A stretch of DNA of 64,000 bases, taken from the NCBI GenBank assembly GCA_020847635.1, contig JADLBQ010000086.1, positions 1 through 64,000 on the forward strand. Direction: 5' to 3'. The notes beneath the pieces were generated by a model. The model was not told where the DNA came from. It saw only the letters and a list, made by a program, of their open reading frames with translations, and did no database searches. This document shows, piece after piece, positions 1 to 8,180 of the stretch (position 1 is its first letter; every line of letters begins with the position of its first letter). The translations under genes were made by a program, and so were the position numbers. Source of the DNA: Bacteroidia bacterium. GTDB lineage: Bacteria > Bacteroidota > Bacteroidia > AKYH767-A > OLB10.

Positions 1-90
1 GAACTGGAGTTACCCCCGTCCAGCGGATTATATATTCTGGAAGTACAGACAGGTGAACAGAAGACAATGGTTAAGGTCGTGAAAGAATAA
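1..90 (+). CDS. 3' end of a T9SS-secreted protein (C-terminal sorting domain)
   Basis: Frame 1 is open from the window edge to a TAA at 88-90 and encodes 29 residues, so the gene is cut on its 5' side. The residues follow the end of the T9SS type A sorting domain: a Gly-Leu-Tyr-Ile-Leu strand, a Thr-Gly turn with Glu-Gln-Lys, then a Lys-Val-Val-Lys tail just before the stop. Such domains send proteins across the outer membrane through the Por/Gld machinery and are removed afterwards. What the body of the protein does cannot be known from here. The match is by motif only; the fragment is short, but its position directly before a stop codon is as expected. Confidence 0.7.
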   Translation, partial: ELELPPSSGLYILEVQTGEQKTMVKVVKE

Positions 91-296
91 CCTTCAGTAC
101 ACAGCAATAAGCCCATCTGATGCCTGAAGTCAGTGTGGCTTGTTGATTTTAGCCTGAACGTGTAAACTTTAAACGAAAATAGTAATGGATAAGACAAAAA
201 GGAGGAATAGGAAAATTCTTTTGTCTGTTATTTGTATTTAGTACACTATCTTTTTTCCGAAGCCTTACTTTTGAAGACTGATTTTCAACATCTGCA
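91..296. other. Intergenic region upstream of asnB
   Basis: About 206 bases without a supportable gene. An imperfect -7 box (TATCTTTT, 247-254) lies 42 bases upstream of the asnB start and may be its promoter. No clear terminator for the gene ending at 90 is visible. Confidence 0.35.
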
Positions 297-2195
297 ATGT
301 GTGGTATTAATGGCTTTTATAATTTTTCCAGACAACAAATTCACGATCCCAAAAATCTGATTAAAAGGATGAACCATTCTGTTTCCCATAGGGGACCGGA
401 TGATTCGGGTGAATGGAGTGATGAACAGGAACAAGTCTTTTTTGGACATCAGCGTCTTAGTATTATTGACCTTTCGCAAACCGGTCACCAGCCCATGATC
501 TCTCAGCAAGGCAATGTAGTTACTTTTAATGGTGAGATTTATAATTACCGTGAGCTAAGAAAGCAAGTAAGTGATTATCAGTTTAAGAGTCAAAGTGATA
601 CTGAAGTTCTACTTGCTTTATATGAAAAATCAGGGTATTCGTGTTTGCAGCAATTAGACGGAATGTTTGCTTTTGCACTATGGGATTGTAAAAGGAAGGA
701 ATTATTCCTGGCAAGAGACCGGGCTGGAGAGAAGCCGTTATATTATTCAGTTGATAACGGAATTTTTGCCTTCTCATCAGAATTAAAGTCGCTGCTCCAG
801 CTTCCATGGATTAAAGCTGACCTTGATGAAAAGGCATTTTATCATTTTCTGACGTTTAATCAGTTGGCACCTCCTTTTACAATGTTTAAGGGAATCAGTA
901 AAATGCCACCTGCAACCATGATGACTGTTGATGCCAGCGGAATCCGTTTTTTTAAACCCTATTGGGAAGTTGAGTACTTTGATTACAGGCAGGTTTCTAA
1001 ACAGGAACTGGCAGAAAAAACTTATACTCTACTTAAGCAGTCTGTGCATAGTCAGATGATAAGTGATGTTCCGGTCGGAGCGTTTCTGAGTGGCGGTGTA
1101 GATAGCAGTGCGGTTGTTGCATTAATGAGTCAGAAAAGTTCAGGTAATATTAAAACCTATTCAATCGGCTTTGAAAATCAGCCTGATTACGATGAGCTGA
1201 AATTTGCAGCTTCAGTCTCGAAACAATTTAATACCGAACATTTTGAAAGAATTGTAACAGCATCTGAGATAACCGAGTTTGTTCCGCGAATGGCTGAGAT
1301 TTTTGATGAACCCCTGGCTGATTCAACCTGTATTCCAATCTACTTTATTGCTCAAAAGGCAAGAGAGGAAGGTACCATTGTGGTGCTAACCGGTGACGGA
1401 AGTGATGAAATTTTTGCCGGTTACAGGAATTACAACCGGTATTTAAAGCACTATCGTCATTATCATAGATACATCCGATTGCCACAGTCTGTTAAAAAAC
1501 TGATAGCATGTGCTGCCGGATTTCTAAAAGAGACATCACCGGCAACTGAAATGTTTCACAGAGCAGCTTTAAACCAGGAATTTTTCTGGGGAGCGGCACG
1601 TAGTTTTAAGGAAAGTCAGAAGAAAAAGTTTCTGAGTGAGAAGTTTCAGAAACGATCAGCCTTATGGTCATCTTATGAGATTATTGAAGGATATAAACAG
1701 CAATTTGAAAATCTGCAAAAAGCTGAGAAAGATGACCTGGACTGGATGTGTTATCTGGGTTTTAAAATGAATGATACCAATCGCTATTTGTTCAGAGCTG
1801 ACCGTTTAGGAATGGCTGCATCGGTTGAGACACGGGCTCCGTTTTTAAATTATAAATTGGTGAATCATGCTTTAAGTATTCCTTCTGATTTGAAGATTCA
1901 TAATGAAGAACCAAAGTATATTCTGAAGAGATCACTAGAGAAAATACTTTCAACAGGAATCCTTTACCGGAAGAAAATGGGATTTTCAGTTCCACTGCGT
2001 GAGTGGGCAGGTGGCTATATGACTGATTATGTTGAAAAACATCTTGCGTCATTTTGTACAAATACGGGTCTGTTTGATCAAACCGGATTAAGGAAGCTAG
2101 TGAATACAATAAGGAGCGGAGATAAAAACGTAACCAATGATCTTTTTACTATCTATTTTCTGATGTCCTGGTTTAAGAAATGGATGAATGTCTAA
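297..2195 (+). CDS. asnB: Asparagine synthase (glutamine-hydrolysing)
   Basis: Converts aspartate, glutamine and ATP to asparagine in the cytosol. The protein is 632 aa, usual for the AsnB family. It begins Met-Cys-Gly-Ile, so Cys2 is the N-terminal nucleophile of the glutaminase domain (about residues 2-210), and this fixes the ATG start. The ATP-binding PP-loop SGGVDSS is near residue 265 and starts the synthetase domain. The gene stands alone, with a perfect palindromic terminator directly after its stop. Longer AsnB paralogues also sit in capsule or exopolysaccharide clusters as amidotransferases, but no such cluster is visible here, so biosynthetic AsnB is the simpler reading. Confidence 0.9.
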   Translation: MCGINGFYNFSRQQIHDPKNLIKRMNHSVSHRGPDDSGEWSDEQEQVFFGHQRLSIIDLSQTGHQPMISQQGNVVTFNGEIYNYRELRKQVSDYQFKSQSDTEVLLALYEKSGYSCLQQLDGMFAFALWDCKRKELFLARDRAGEKPLYYSVDNGIFAFSSELKSLLQLPWIKADLDEKAFYHFLTFNQLAPPFTMFKGISKMPPATMMTVDASGIRFFKPYWEVEYFDYRQVSKQELAEKTYTLLKQSVHSQMISDVPVGAFLSGGVDSSAVVALMSQKSSGNIKTYSIGFENQPDYDELKFAASVSKQFNTEHFERIVTASEITEFVPRMAEIFDEPLADSTCIPIYFIAQKAREEGTIVVLTGDGSDEIFAGYRNYNRYLKHYRHYHRYIRLPQSVKKLIACAAGFLKETSPATEMFHRAALNQEFFWGAARSFKESQKKKFLSEKFQKRSALWSSYEIIEGYKQQFENLQKAEKDDLDWMCYLGFKMNDTNRYLFRADRLGMAASVETRAPFLNYKLVNHALSIPSDLKIHNEEPKYILKRSLEKILSTGILYRKKMGFSVPLREWAGGYMTDYVEKHLASFCTNTGLFDQTGLRKLVNTIRSGDKNVTNDLFTIYFLMSWFKKWMNV

Positions 2196-2235
2196 AAACG
2201 AGAAAAGGCTGTATTAATACAGCCTTTTCTCGTTT
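2196..2235. terminator. Bidirectional palindromic terminator between asnB and the OmpA gene
   Basis: A perfect 40-base palindrome starts on the base after the asnB stop codon. Its centre is ATTAAT at 2213-2218, and it has an A-rich 5' flank and a T-rich 3' arm end. It lies between convergent genes and, being symmetric, can form the same hairpin in either transcript. Confidence 0.85.
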
Positions 2236-2250
2236 ACCTAGTTAGAGAAA

Positions 2251-3717
2251 TTACTTGGCAACTTCAAACTCAACCCTGCGGTTCATTGCTTTATTACCTT
2301 TTGCAAATTGCTCAGTCTTTCCACGGGATTCGGTAGTCAGTCGTGAGCCATCAATTCCATAAACCTTAATCAGGTTATCTTTAACAGCATCTGCTCTGCG
2401 CTGTCCAAGTTTTTGATTGTAAGATTCACCGGCATCAATGTCAGTATGGCCGATAATATTGAGTTTCAGCTTATCATTTTTCTTGAGCATGCGGGCAACA
2501 ATAAGAATACGGTCTTGCTGGTTGGATTTGATATTGGATTTATCAGTATCAAAGAAAATTGAAGGAAGCCATCCGCTTGCATAGGAACCGGCACCACCGG
2601 CAGAAGCCAGGTTATCACCAATTGCGATTCCCTGAAAGTTGACAAGTGAACCTTTTGGTGTATTGGGTTCAAGATCCCGGCTGTCCGGAACTCCGTCACC
2701 ATCGGTGTCAATTTCAGCACCAGTTGCATCAACTGTTGCACCTTTTGTGCTGAAAGGATCAGAATCTAAATGATCAGGAATACCGTCACCATCGGTATCT
2801 ACTGCTGTTCCGTCACCATAAACTTTTACACCTTCGGGAGTAGAATTGTCCTTGTCAAAAATGTCAGAAACTCCATCTTTATCCTTATCGCCTGAAAGCA
2901 AATCCATCTTATCCTTTAATTCAGCCATATCGTTGTAAACAATCTCAACAGGATTGACCCATTCCATCTGCTGGTTTTTCTTGCCAAATGTATAGTTAAT
3001 ATTCAGGTTCAACATTGAATAGTTATCACTTTCTGTCGTAGGCTTGTTTATTCCATCAACTTTATCGGTAAAAGTTTTTCTGAAATCATAGGTCAAACCG
3101 GCATCAAAACGTTTTCCCAGCCGGTATTTAAAACCTAGCCCGAGCGTCATCATCCCTTCAGTAACATTTCCGGTTTGAACAGCCAGAAAGGGATTGCTTG
3201 GTGATGCTCCGATTTTTGGATCAATATTTTTGAGTTCACCATCAAAGTTGAATATTCCGATACCAATGGAACCCAATAAGTGAAACTTTTTGTTTCTTTT
3301 TAAATAGCTGATATTTCCGGATGTAAACACAAAGTCAATAAAATACTCTTTTACCGGGCTTTCATAGGTATAAAGGTATTCTTTCATGCCTGAACGAATG
3401 GCCTCTTCACTTTCACCAGAAAATTTTCCAAAAGTTGCTCCTGCCCGGATTGCTGAAGTATGCGTAAACTGATAAGCAACATGGGCTCCATACATCAGAT
3501 CAAATGGAAGCTCTTTTAAACTGTTATTATTTTCTGAGTTCTTTTGAATATCACCCTGAAAATAGTTTGGACCGACATGAACACCAATTGACCATTTGTC
3601 AAAATCATTCCGGTTTGGCAAGCCATACCGTGAAGAAGATGATGATGTGCTTTGAGCAATAATTGCTGAACTTGTAATCAGCATTAAAAAAGAAACCAAT
3701 ATAATTTTTAATTTCAT
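2251..3717 (-). CDS. OmpA-family outer-membrane protein with TSP3-like repeats
   Basis: Predicted outer-membrane protein that anchors the envelope to peptidoglycan. The ATG at 3717 is chosen because it is followed directly by a signal peptide (MKLKIILVSF, cleavage after an AQ); the longer frame would need a TTG at 3750. The product is 488 aa. Order: signal peptide, about 220 residues of beta-rich barrel-like sequence, acidic Asp-rich repeats (DKDKDGVSD, DTDGDGIPD, DTDGDGVPD) like calcium-binding thrombospondin type 3 repeats, then a C-terminal OmpA domain of about 110 residues with the GHTD motif and the NQKLGQRRA helix carrying the peptidoglycan-binding Arg. Monocistronic. Its exact partner or cargo is unknown. 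Confidence 0.88.
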   Translation of the reverse strand: MKLKIILVSFLMLITSSAIIAQSTSSSSSRYGLPNRNDFDKWSIGVHVGPNYFQGDIQKNSENNNSLKELPFDLMYGAHVAYQFTHTSAIRAGATFGKFSGESEEAIRSGMKEYLYTYESPVKEYFIDFVFTSGNISYLKRNKKFHLLGSIGIGIFNFDGELKNIDPKIGASPSNPFLAVQTGNVTEGMMTLGLGFKYRLGKRFDAGLTYDFRKTFTDKVDGINKPTTESDNYSMLNLNINYTFGKKNQQMEWVNPVEIVYNDMAELKDKMDLLSGDKDKDGVSDIFDKDNSTPEGVKVYGDGTAVDTDGDGIPDHLDSDPFSTKGATVDATGAEIDTDGDGVPDSRDLEPNTPKGSLVNFQGIAIGDNLASAGGAGSYASGWLPSIFFDTDKSNIKSNQQDRILIVARMLKKNDKLKLNIIGHTDIDAGESYNQKLGQRRADAVKDNLIKVYGIDGSRLTTESRGKTEQFAKGNKAMNRRVEFEVAK

Positions 3718-3747
3718 CTTAAAATGTTTTAGGTTTATGAATGGGTG

Positions 3748-3755
3748 CAAGTATA
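3748..3755 (-). promoter_or_regulatory. Possible -7 box of the OmpA-family gene
   Basis: TATACTTG on the minus strand, one mismatch from the Bacteroidota TAnnTTTG consensus, 30 bases upstream of the chosen ATG. No clear -33 element. Confidence 0.4.
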
Positions 3756-3783
3756 AATAATGTTATCCTATTATGAAAAAAAA

Positions 3784-4431
3784 TTATTGACTTGATACTG
3801 AATTATTAACAATATCAACTGAAGCCATGATCTGATTTACAACCTGTGTGAAAGCCAGAATATCATGTTTAAAGTCAAGATGGTTACTCTCAATCGTCAA
3901 AGATGGAATACCGCAATGCTGCAGGTCATTTAATAATACTACATATGCAGTATTAAGTTGCTCAAGGTATTCATTACTAATCCGGTTCTCAAAGGAACGG
4001 CCTCGCTTTTCAATGTTTTTTTTTAATATAGGAACATCCTTCTTCAGGAAAACAATCAGGTCGGGTTTAGGCAATTGAGCCTCAAGTAATTCATAAAATT
4101 CACGAAAAAGGCGGAATTCCTGAGAGGATAAATTTATTTGAGAAAAGAGAAGACACTTCCTGAAATAGTAATCAGATACAATGATTTCCCTTTTATCCTT
4201 TTTATTAAAAGTGTGAGAAAGTTGCCTGTAGCGTTCTGCCAGAAATGACATTTCTAAGGGAAAGGCAAACCGGGAAGGATCGTTATAGAATTGAGCCAGA
4301 AAAGTGTTCTCAGAAAAGGATTCCAGAATGAGTGAAGTATTAAATTTGAGCGCCAACATTTCTGCCAGAGTTGTTTTCCCAGCTCCAATATTTCCTTCAA
4401 TAACAATGTAATTTCCTGCTTTCAGACTCAT
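3784..4431 (-). CDS. Deoxynucleoside kinase
   Basis: Phosphorylates deoxynucleosides in the salvage pathway. The 215-aa protein has the P-loop GNIGAGKTT near its N-terminus, an AERYRQ segment corresponding to the catalytic ER(S/Y) motif of the dNK/TK2-like family, and an Arg-rich lid (RGRSFENR). The ATG at 4431 overlaps the folK stop (ATGA), which favours it over an upstream ATG at 4485 that lies inside folK and would add an atypical extension. It is cotranscribed with folK and probably translationally coupled. Substrate preference (dG, dA or broader) cannot be decided from sequence alone. Confidence 0.85.
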   Translation of the reverse strand: MSLKAGNYIVIEGNIGAGKTTLAEMLALKFNTSLILESFSENTFLAQFYNDPSRFAFPLEMSFLAERYRQLSHTFNKKDKREIIVSDYYFRKCLLFSQINLSSQEFRLFREFYELLEAQLPKPDLIVFLKKDVPILKKNIEKRGRSFENRISNEYLEQLNTAYVVLLNDLQHCGIPSLTIESNHLDFKHDILAFTQVVNQIMASVDIVNNSVSSQ

Positions 4432-4943
4432 GTTTTCTGCGTGGTAATTAAATTCAATTTTTTCACAGTACACTTGTCCTGGCATTCATTTAAAAGGGTA
4501 TTAACCGCTTTCTTGAACACCGGATGAATAAAGGAAGGGATTAGTTCATTCAATGGCTCAAGTACAAACCGCCTTTCATGCAAATGAGGATGAGGAATAT
4601 TAAGGGATGGAGAACTCAAGGTCAGGCTGTTGAAAAAAAGGATATCAATATCCATTTCCCGTTGACCCCATTTTGTGAGGCAGGTTCTGCCTGAATAAAT
4701 TTCAGCTTTTTTCAAAGCTACTAATAAAGGTTGAGGGTTAAGTCTTGTTTTGGCTAACCAAGCCTGGTTTATGAAATCAGGTTGATTGCTGTTTCCCCAA
4801 GGGGAGGTCTGGTAAAAGCCCGATTCCAGGTAGATGGTAAGGTCCATGCGTTCAAGAAATTCCCTGGCTTTTGAGAAGTTTGCCATACAATTACCTTTAT
4901 TGCAACCTGCAAGCAAAACCACTTCGTTTGTAATAACCGACAT
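4428..4943 (-). CDS. folK: 2-amino-4-hydroxy-6-hydroxymethyldihydropteridine pyrophosphokinase
   Basis: Transfers pyrophosphate from ATP to 6-hydroxymethyl-dihydropterin, a step of folate synthesis. At 171 aa it matches the family. The KWGQREMDIDIL stretch holds the two Mg-binding aspartates (DxD), and IPHPHLHERRFVL is the conserved pterin/ATP-binding segment. The N-terminal strand has LAGCNKGN where most members have GSN-GD, a mild divergence. It is the first gene of a two-gene operon with the deoxynucleoside kinase. A perfect promoter box ends four bases before the ATG, so the message is predicted to be leaderless. Confidence 0.93.
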   Translation of the reverse strand: MSVITNEVVLLAGCNKGNCMANFSKAREFLERMDLTIYLESGFYQTSPWGNSNQPDFINQAWLAKTRLNPQPLLVALKKAEIYSGRTCLTKWGQREMDIDILFFNSLTLSSPSLNIPHPHLHERRFVLEPLNELIPSFIHPVFKKAVNTLLNECQDKCTVKKLNLITTQKT

Positions 4944-4947
4944 TGCA

Positions 4948-4955
4948 CAAAAGTA
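4948..4955 (-). promoter_or_regulatory. -7 promoter box of folK, predicted leaderless
   Basis: TACTTTTG on the minus strand is an exact TAnnTTTG match, followed by TGCA and then the folK ATG. A start site 4-7 bases after the box would fall on or next to the initiation codon. No clear -33 TTTG is visible. Confidence 0.65.
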
Positions 4956-5045
4956 TTGACCTTTTACAATTTCTTATTTTGATAAGTTTGCAGATGAATA
5001 GAACAAACAAACCTTTGTTTTTTCTCTTTGATAATCTTTAGTTTT

Positions 5046-6812
5046 ATGAAACAATTCTTCAAATTCTTCTTTGCTTCTGTACTTGGTGTTATTGTTGGAA
5101 GCATTCTCTTGTTTTTCCTACTAATTGCTTTTCTGTCTTTTGTTTTCTCATCCTTCAGTTCTGAAAAAAGTGTAACTCTGAAAACTCCACATGTACTTGA
5201 GATTAAACTGAATCAGCCGATAAAAGAAAGGTCATCAAAGAATCCATTATCCAACTTTGACTGGCAGACTCTGAAAGCCAACACCCAGCCCGGTCTTTAC
5301 GAAATTATTAATTGCATTAATAAAGCAGCAACGGATGACAATATCAAGGGTATTTATCTGCATAGCGCAACGGTTTCAGCAGGATTGGCCAGTATTGAAG
5401 AAATCAGAAATGCGTTAAAAAGATTTAGGGCTTCCGGAAAATTTGTCTTTAGTTATGCCGATTACTATGACCAAGGTGCATATTACCTGGCTTCGGTTGC
5501 AGATTCAATATTTATGAACGACCAGGGAGCAGTTGATTTCAGAGGCTTTTCAATTGAATTAACATTTCTGAGGGGCCTTTTTGATAAACTGGATATTGAT
5601 CCGCAACTAATCCGGCATGGTAAATACAAAAGTGCAGGAGAAAGTTATACTGAATATAAAATGAGTCCTGAAAACAGGTTGCAATTAGAAACAATGGTAG
5701 ATGCATTCTGGAAGCACTCAGTAATGGAAATAGCAGCTTCCCGGAAACTTTCGCCTGAAGCTGTTCAGTTAGCTGCTGACAGTGTGGTGGGTATGGATCC
5801 CCAAAAGGCATTAGCAAGCAAATTGATTGACCGGTTAACTTATGAAGACCAGGTTATTGCAATTCTTCAGAACCAAACCGGTAAAAAAGCAACTGAAAAG
5901 CCCGATTTAATCTCGCTTGCTAAGTACCAACATGTTCCAAAGAAGGATTTGAAGTATCAAAAAGACAGAATCGCCTTTATTTTTGGAACCGGAGCTATTG
6001 CATCAGGAGATGGAGATGACGAATCAATTGGTTCAGATAAGATTGCTGATGCAATTCGTGTTGCCCGGAATGACGATAAAATAAAGGCAATTGTGTTTAG
6101 AGTGAATTCGCCCGGAGGAAGTGCGCTTGCTTCGGATGTGATCTGGCGGGAAATTAAACTGGCTAAAGCGGAAAAACCTGTTGTTATCAGTATGGGTGAT
6201 GTAGCTGCTTCCGGTGGATATTATATCAGCTGTGCAGCCGATTCAATCTTTTCAGATCCAAATACAATTACCGGTTCAATTGGTGTTATTGGTTTAATAT
6301 TTAATATACAAAATTTTTTGAAAAATAAGCTTGGTGTTACAACAGATAGTTATAAAACGGGGGAATTTGCAGATTTGGGACTGATGACACACCCCTTATC
6401 TCCGGCTGAGCGGAATAAGATTATGAGTATGATTGAAAGGATTTATGACGAGTTTACCCGTAAAGTAGCTGAAGGAAGAAGGCTGGATCAGGCATTTGTT
6501 GACAGTATCGGCCAGGGGAGAGTATGGGCAGGTTCAGATGCACTGGGTATTGGTCTGATTGATCGTATTGGAGGATTTACAGATGCAATTGAATGTGCTG
6601 CAAGAATGGCCGAGATCAGTGAATATAAAGTTGTTGAATTGCCCGAGCAGGCAGATCCGGTTAAAGAATTATTGGCTGGTATGACGGCTGAAGCGAAATT
6701 ATCGTTTTCAGGTTTTGACAAACAGGAGAGACAGTTAATTCAAACTGTCAGAAAGTATTTCGGACAATCTGGAGTTCAAGCCATATTACCATTTGAATAT
6801 GACTTAAAATAA
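5046..6812 (+). CDS. sppA: Signal peptide peptidase SppA, 67K type
   Basis: Membrane-anchored serine protease that degrades released signal peptides and other membrane-embedded fragments. Length 588 aa from the ATG at 5046; the longer frame would need a TTG at 5028. An N-terminal membrane anchor (about residues 8-35) is followed by the two tandem ClpP-like halves of the 67K type. The catalytic dyad is visible: Lys195 in GKYKSAGE and Ser389 in DVAASGGYY, as in E. coli SppA (Lys209/Ser409). PGGSALASD supplies the oxyanion region. It lies 41 bases upstream of a SHOCT-like membrane protein gene, perhaps in the same transcript. Confidence 0.94.
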   Translation: MKQFFKFFFASVLGVIVGSILLFFLLIAFLSFVFSSFSSEKSVTLKTPHVLEIKLNQPIKERSSKNPLSNFDWQTLKANTQPGLYEIINCINKAATDDNIKGIYLHSATVSAGLASIEEIRNALKRFRASGKFVFSYADYYDQGAYYLASVADSIFMNDQGAVDFRGFSIELTFLRGLFDKLDIDPQLIRHGKYKSAGESYTEYKMSPENRLQLETMVDAFWKHSVMEIAASRKLSPEAVQLAADSVVGMDPQKALASKLIDRLTYEDQVIAILQNQTGKKATEKPDLISLAKYQHVPKKDLKYQKDRIAFIFGTGAIASGDGDDESIGSDKIADAIRVARNDDKIKAIVFRVNSPGGSALASDVIWREIKLAKAEKPVVISMGDVAASGGYYISCAADSIFSDPNTITGSIGVIGLIFNIQNFLKNKLGVTTDSYKTGEFADLGLMTHPLSPAERNKIMSMIERIYDEFTRKVAEGRRLDQAFVDSIGQGRVWAGSDALGIGLIDRIGGFTDAIECAARMAEISEYKVVELPEQADPVKELLAGMTAEAKLSFSGFDKQERQLIQTVRKYFGQSGVQAILPFEYDLK

Positions 6813-6853
6813 ATAAATTCTGATTTTTGCCTTGGAATCGCTACAAAAAGGAA

Positions 6854-7414
6854 ATGAAAGGTATTTTAACATTTATTCTTGCATGCTTTACACTGGTAGC
6901 TCAGGGTCAACGTCCAACGGCAGCTGCTGTTTATTCTCAGATGAAAAAGGCAGAATCCAGGATTGATAGTTTGTCAGAGCTTAATGCCCAACTGACCGAC
7001 CAGCTTACGAGGGCGCATCAGACTATTAGCCAGCAAACTGCCCGTCTTACTGACCGGGACTCAACTATTGATGCCATGCAATCTGAGAATGATGCACTTA
7101 ACACCAGGCTTAGTCAGTTTAAGGAACATAATCTGAAACTTGATCAAAGTAACCGTATCCTGATTGTATTTAATTCAATTGTTGGATTTCTCTTGCTGAT
7201 TACCCTGGTATGGTTTGTCAGAAATCTAGGTAAAAAGAAATCTTCGGTAATGCCCGAAACTAAGAATACTGCTGACAAAGGCAGCAACGCTGTAAACAGT
7301 CTTAGAAATATAGAATCCAAGCTAGAGCAACTTGAAAGATTAAACAGGCTTCGGGAAAAAAATATCCTGACTGAAGGCGAATTTGAAAATGAAAAGAGGC
7401 AAATTTTAGGATGA
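6854..7414 (+). CDS. Single-pass membrane protein with coiled coil and SHOCT-like C-terminus
   Basis: No specific function recognised. The ATG at 6854, preceded by AAAAAGG, begins a signal peptide (MKGILTFILA... ending QGQ); the longer frame needs a TTG at 6827. A heptad-rich coiled coil follows (about residues 30-100), then one membrane helix (IVFNSIVGFLLLITLVWFV) and a short basic region. The last 30 residues (LEQLERLNRLREKNILTEGEFENEK) resemble the SHOCT oligomerisation motif. The predicted layout is extracytoplasmic coiled coil with a cytoplasmic SHOCT tail; 186 aa. The stop overlaps the crotonase start (ATGA), so the two are probably coupled. Confidence 0.75.
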   Translation: MKGILTFILACFTLVAQGQRPTAAAVYSQMKKAESRIDSLSELNAQLTDQLTRAHQTISQQTARLTDRDSTIDAMQSENDALNTRLSQFKEHNLKLDQSNRILIVFNSIVGFLLLITLVWFVRNLGKKKSSVMPETKNTADKGSNAVNSLRNIESKLEQLERLNRLREKNILTEGEFENEKRQILG

Positions 7415-8175
7415 ATCAAAACGGAAGTGTCGAAGTACATCAGAAGGCAGGAGTTGCGTATATTACTTTTTTTCATCCGCAAAGCAATTCACTGCCCGGA
7501 AGCCTGCTTATTGATTTAGCTAAAGAAATTACTGCTTCGGGGAATGATGCCAGTGTTAAAGTAATCGTACTTCAAAGTAAAGGTGAAAAAGTTTTTTGTG
7601 CCGGTGCCTCATTTGATGAATTATTGCAAATTGAAAATGAAGAGCAGGGAATGACTTTCTTTTCAGGCTTTGCTAGAGTAATAAATGCTATGCGTAAAGC
7701 ACCTAAGTTTATTGTTGTTCGTATTCAGGGAAAAGCTGTTGGTGGGGGGGTTGGACTTGCAGCATCAGCCGATTATGCAATTGCACATTCTTCTGCTTTT
7801 GTAAAACTGAGCGAACTGGCAGTTGGTATTGGCCCGTTTGTCGTTGGCCCGGCAGTAGAAAGAAAGATGGGTAAATCAGCATTTACTAAATTAACTGTTC
7901 ATGCTACCCAATGGCAATCGGCTCAGTGGGCAGAGCAGCATGGATTGTTTGCTGAAGTCCATGATACAATTGAGAAGGTGGACCTAGCAGTGAGTAAACT
8001 AGTGGAAAATCTGAAATTCAGCAATCCGGAAGCAATGAAAATGCTGAAAAAAATATTTTGGGAAGGTACTGAGAGCTGGGATACCCTATTACCGGAAAGA
8101 GCAGGGATGAGTGGTCAGCTTGTATTGTCTGCATTCACCAGAAATGCAATTGAAGCCTTTAAGAAAAAATCTTGA
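7411..8175 (+). CDS. Enoyl-CoA hydratase/isomerase (crotonase) family protein
   Basis: Crotonase-fold enzyme acting on an acyl-CoA thioester. The 254-aa protein has the oxyanion-hole segment CAGASFDEL (about residues 58-66) and a second one, GKAVGGGVGLAASAD. In the latter, the position of hydratase Glu144 is Gly, while the second catalytic Glu is kept in SELAVGIGP. GGGVGLA is a pattern also found in methylglutaconyl-CoA hydratases (LiuC/AUH-like), so leucine degradation is one possible role, but no other leu/liu gene is nearby. The start overlaps the preceding stop. The 3' end lies 5 bases from the convergent glycosyltransferase with no terminator visible. Confidence 0.82.
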   Translation: MNQNGSVEVHQKAGVAYITFFHPQSNSLPGSLLIDLAKEITASGNDASVKVIVLQSKGEKVFCAGASFDELLQIENEEQGMTFFSGFARVINAMRKAPKFIVVRIQGKAVGGGVGLAASADYAIAHSSAFVKLSELAVGIGPFVVGPAVERKMGKSAFTKLTVHATQWQSAQWAEQHGLFAEVHDTIEKVDLAVSKLVENLKFSNPEAMKMLKKIFWEGTESWDTLLPERAGMSGQLVLSAFTRNAIEAFKKKS

Positions 8176-8180
8176 GTCCG

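Noticed and set aside
3784-4485. Longer start (4485) for the deoxynucleoside kinase
   Set aside because: It lies inside folK and adds residues that are not family-like; the ATG at 4431 overlaps the folK stop as expected for coupling.
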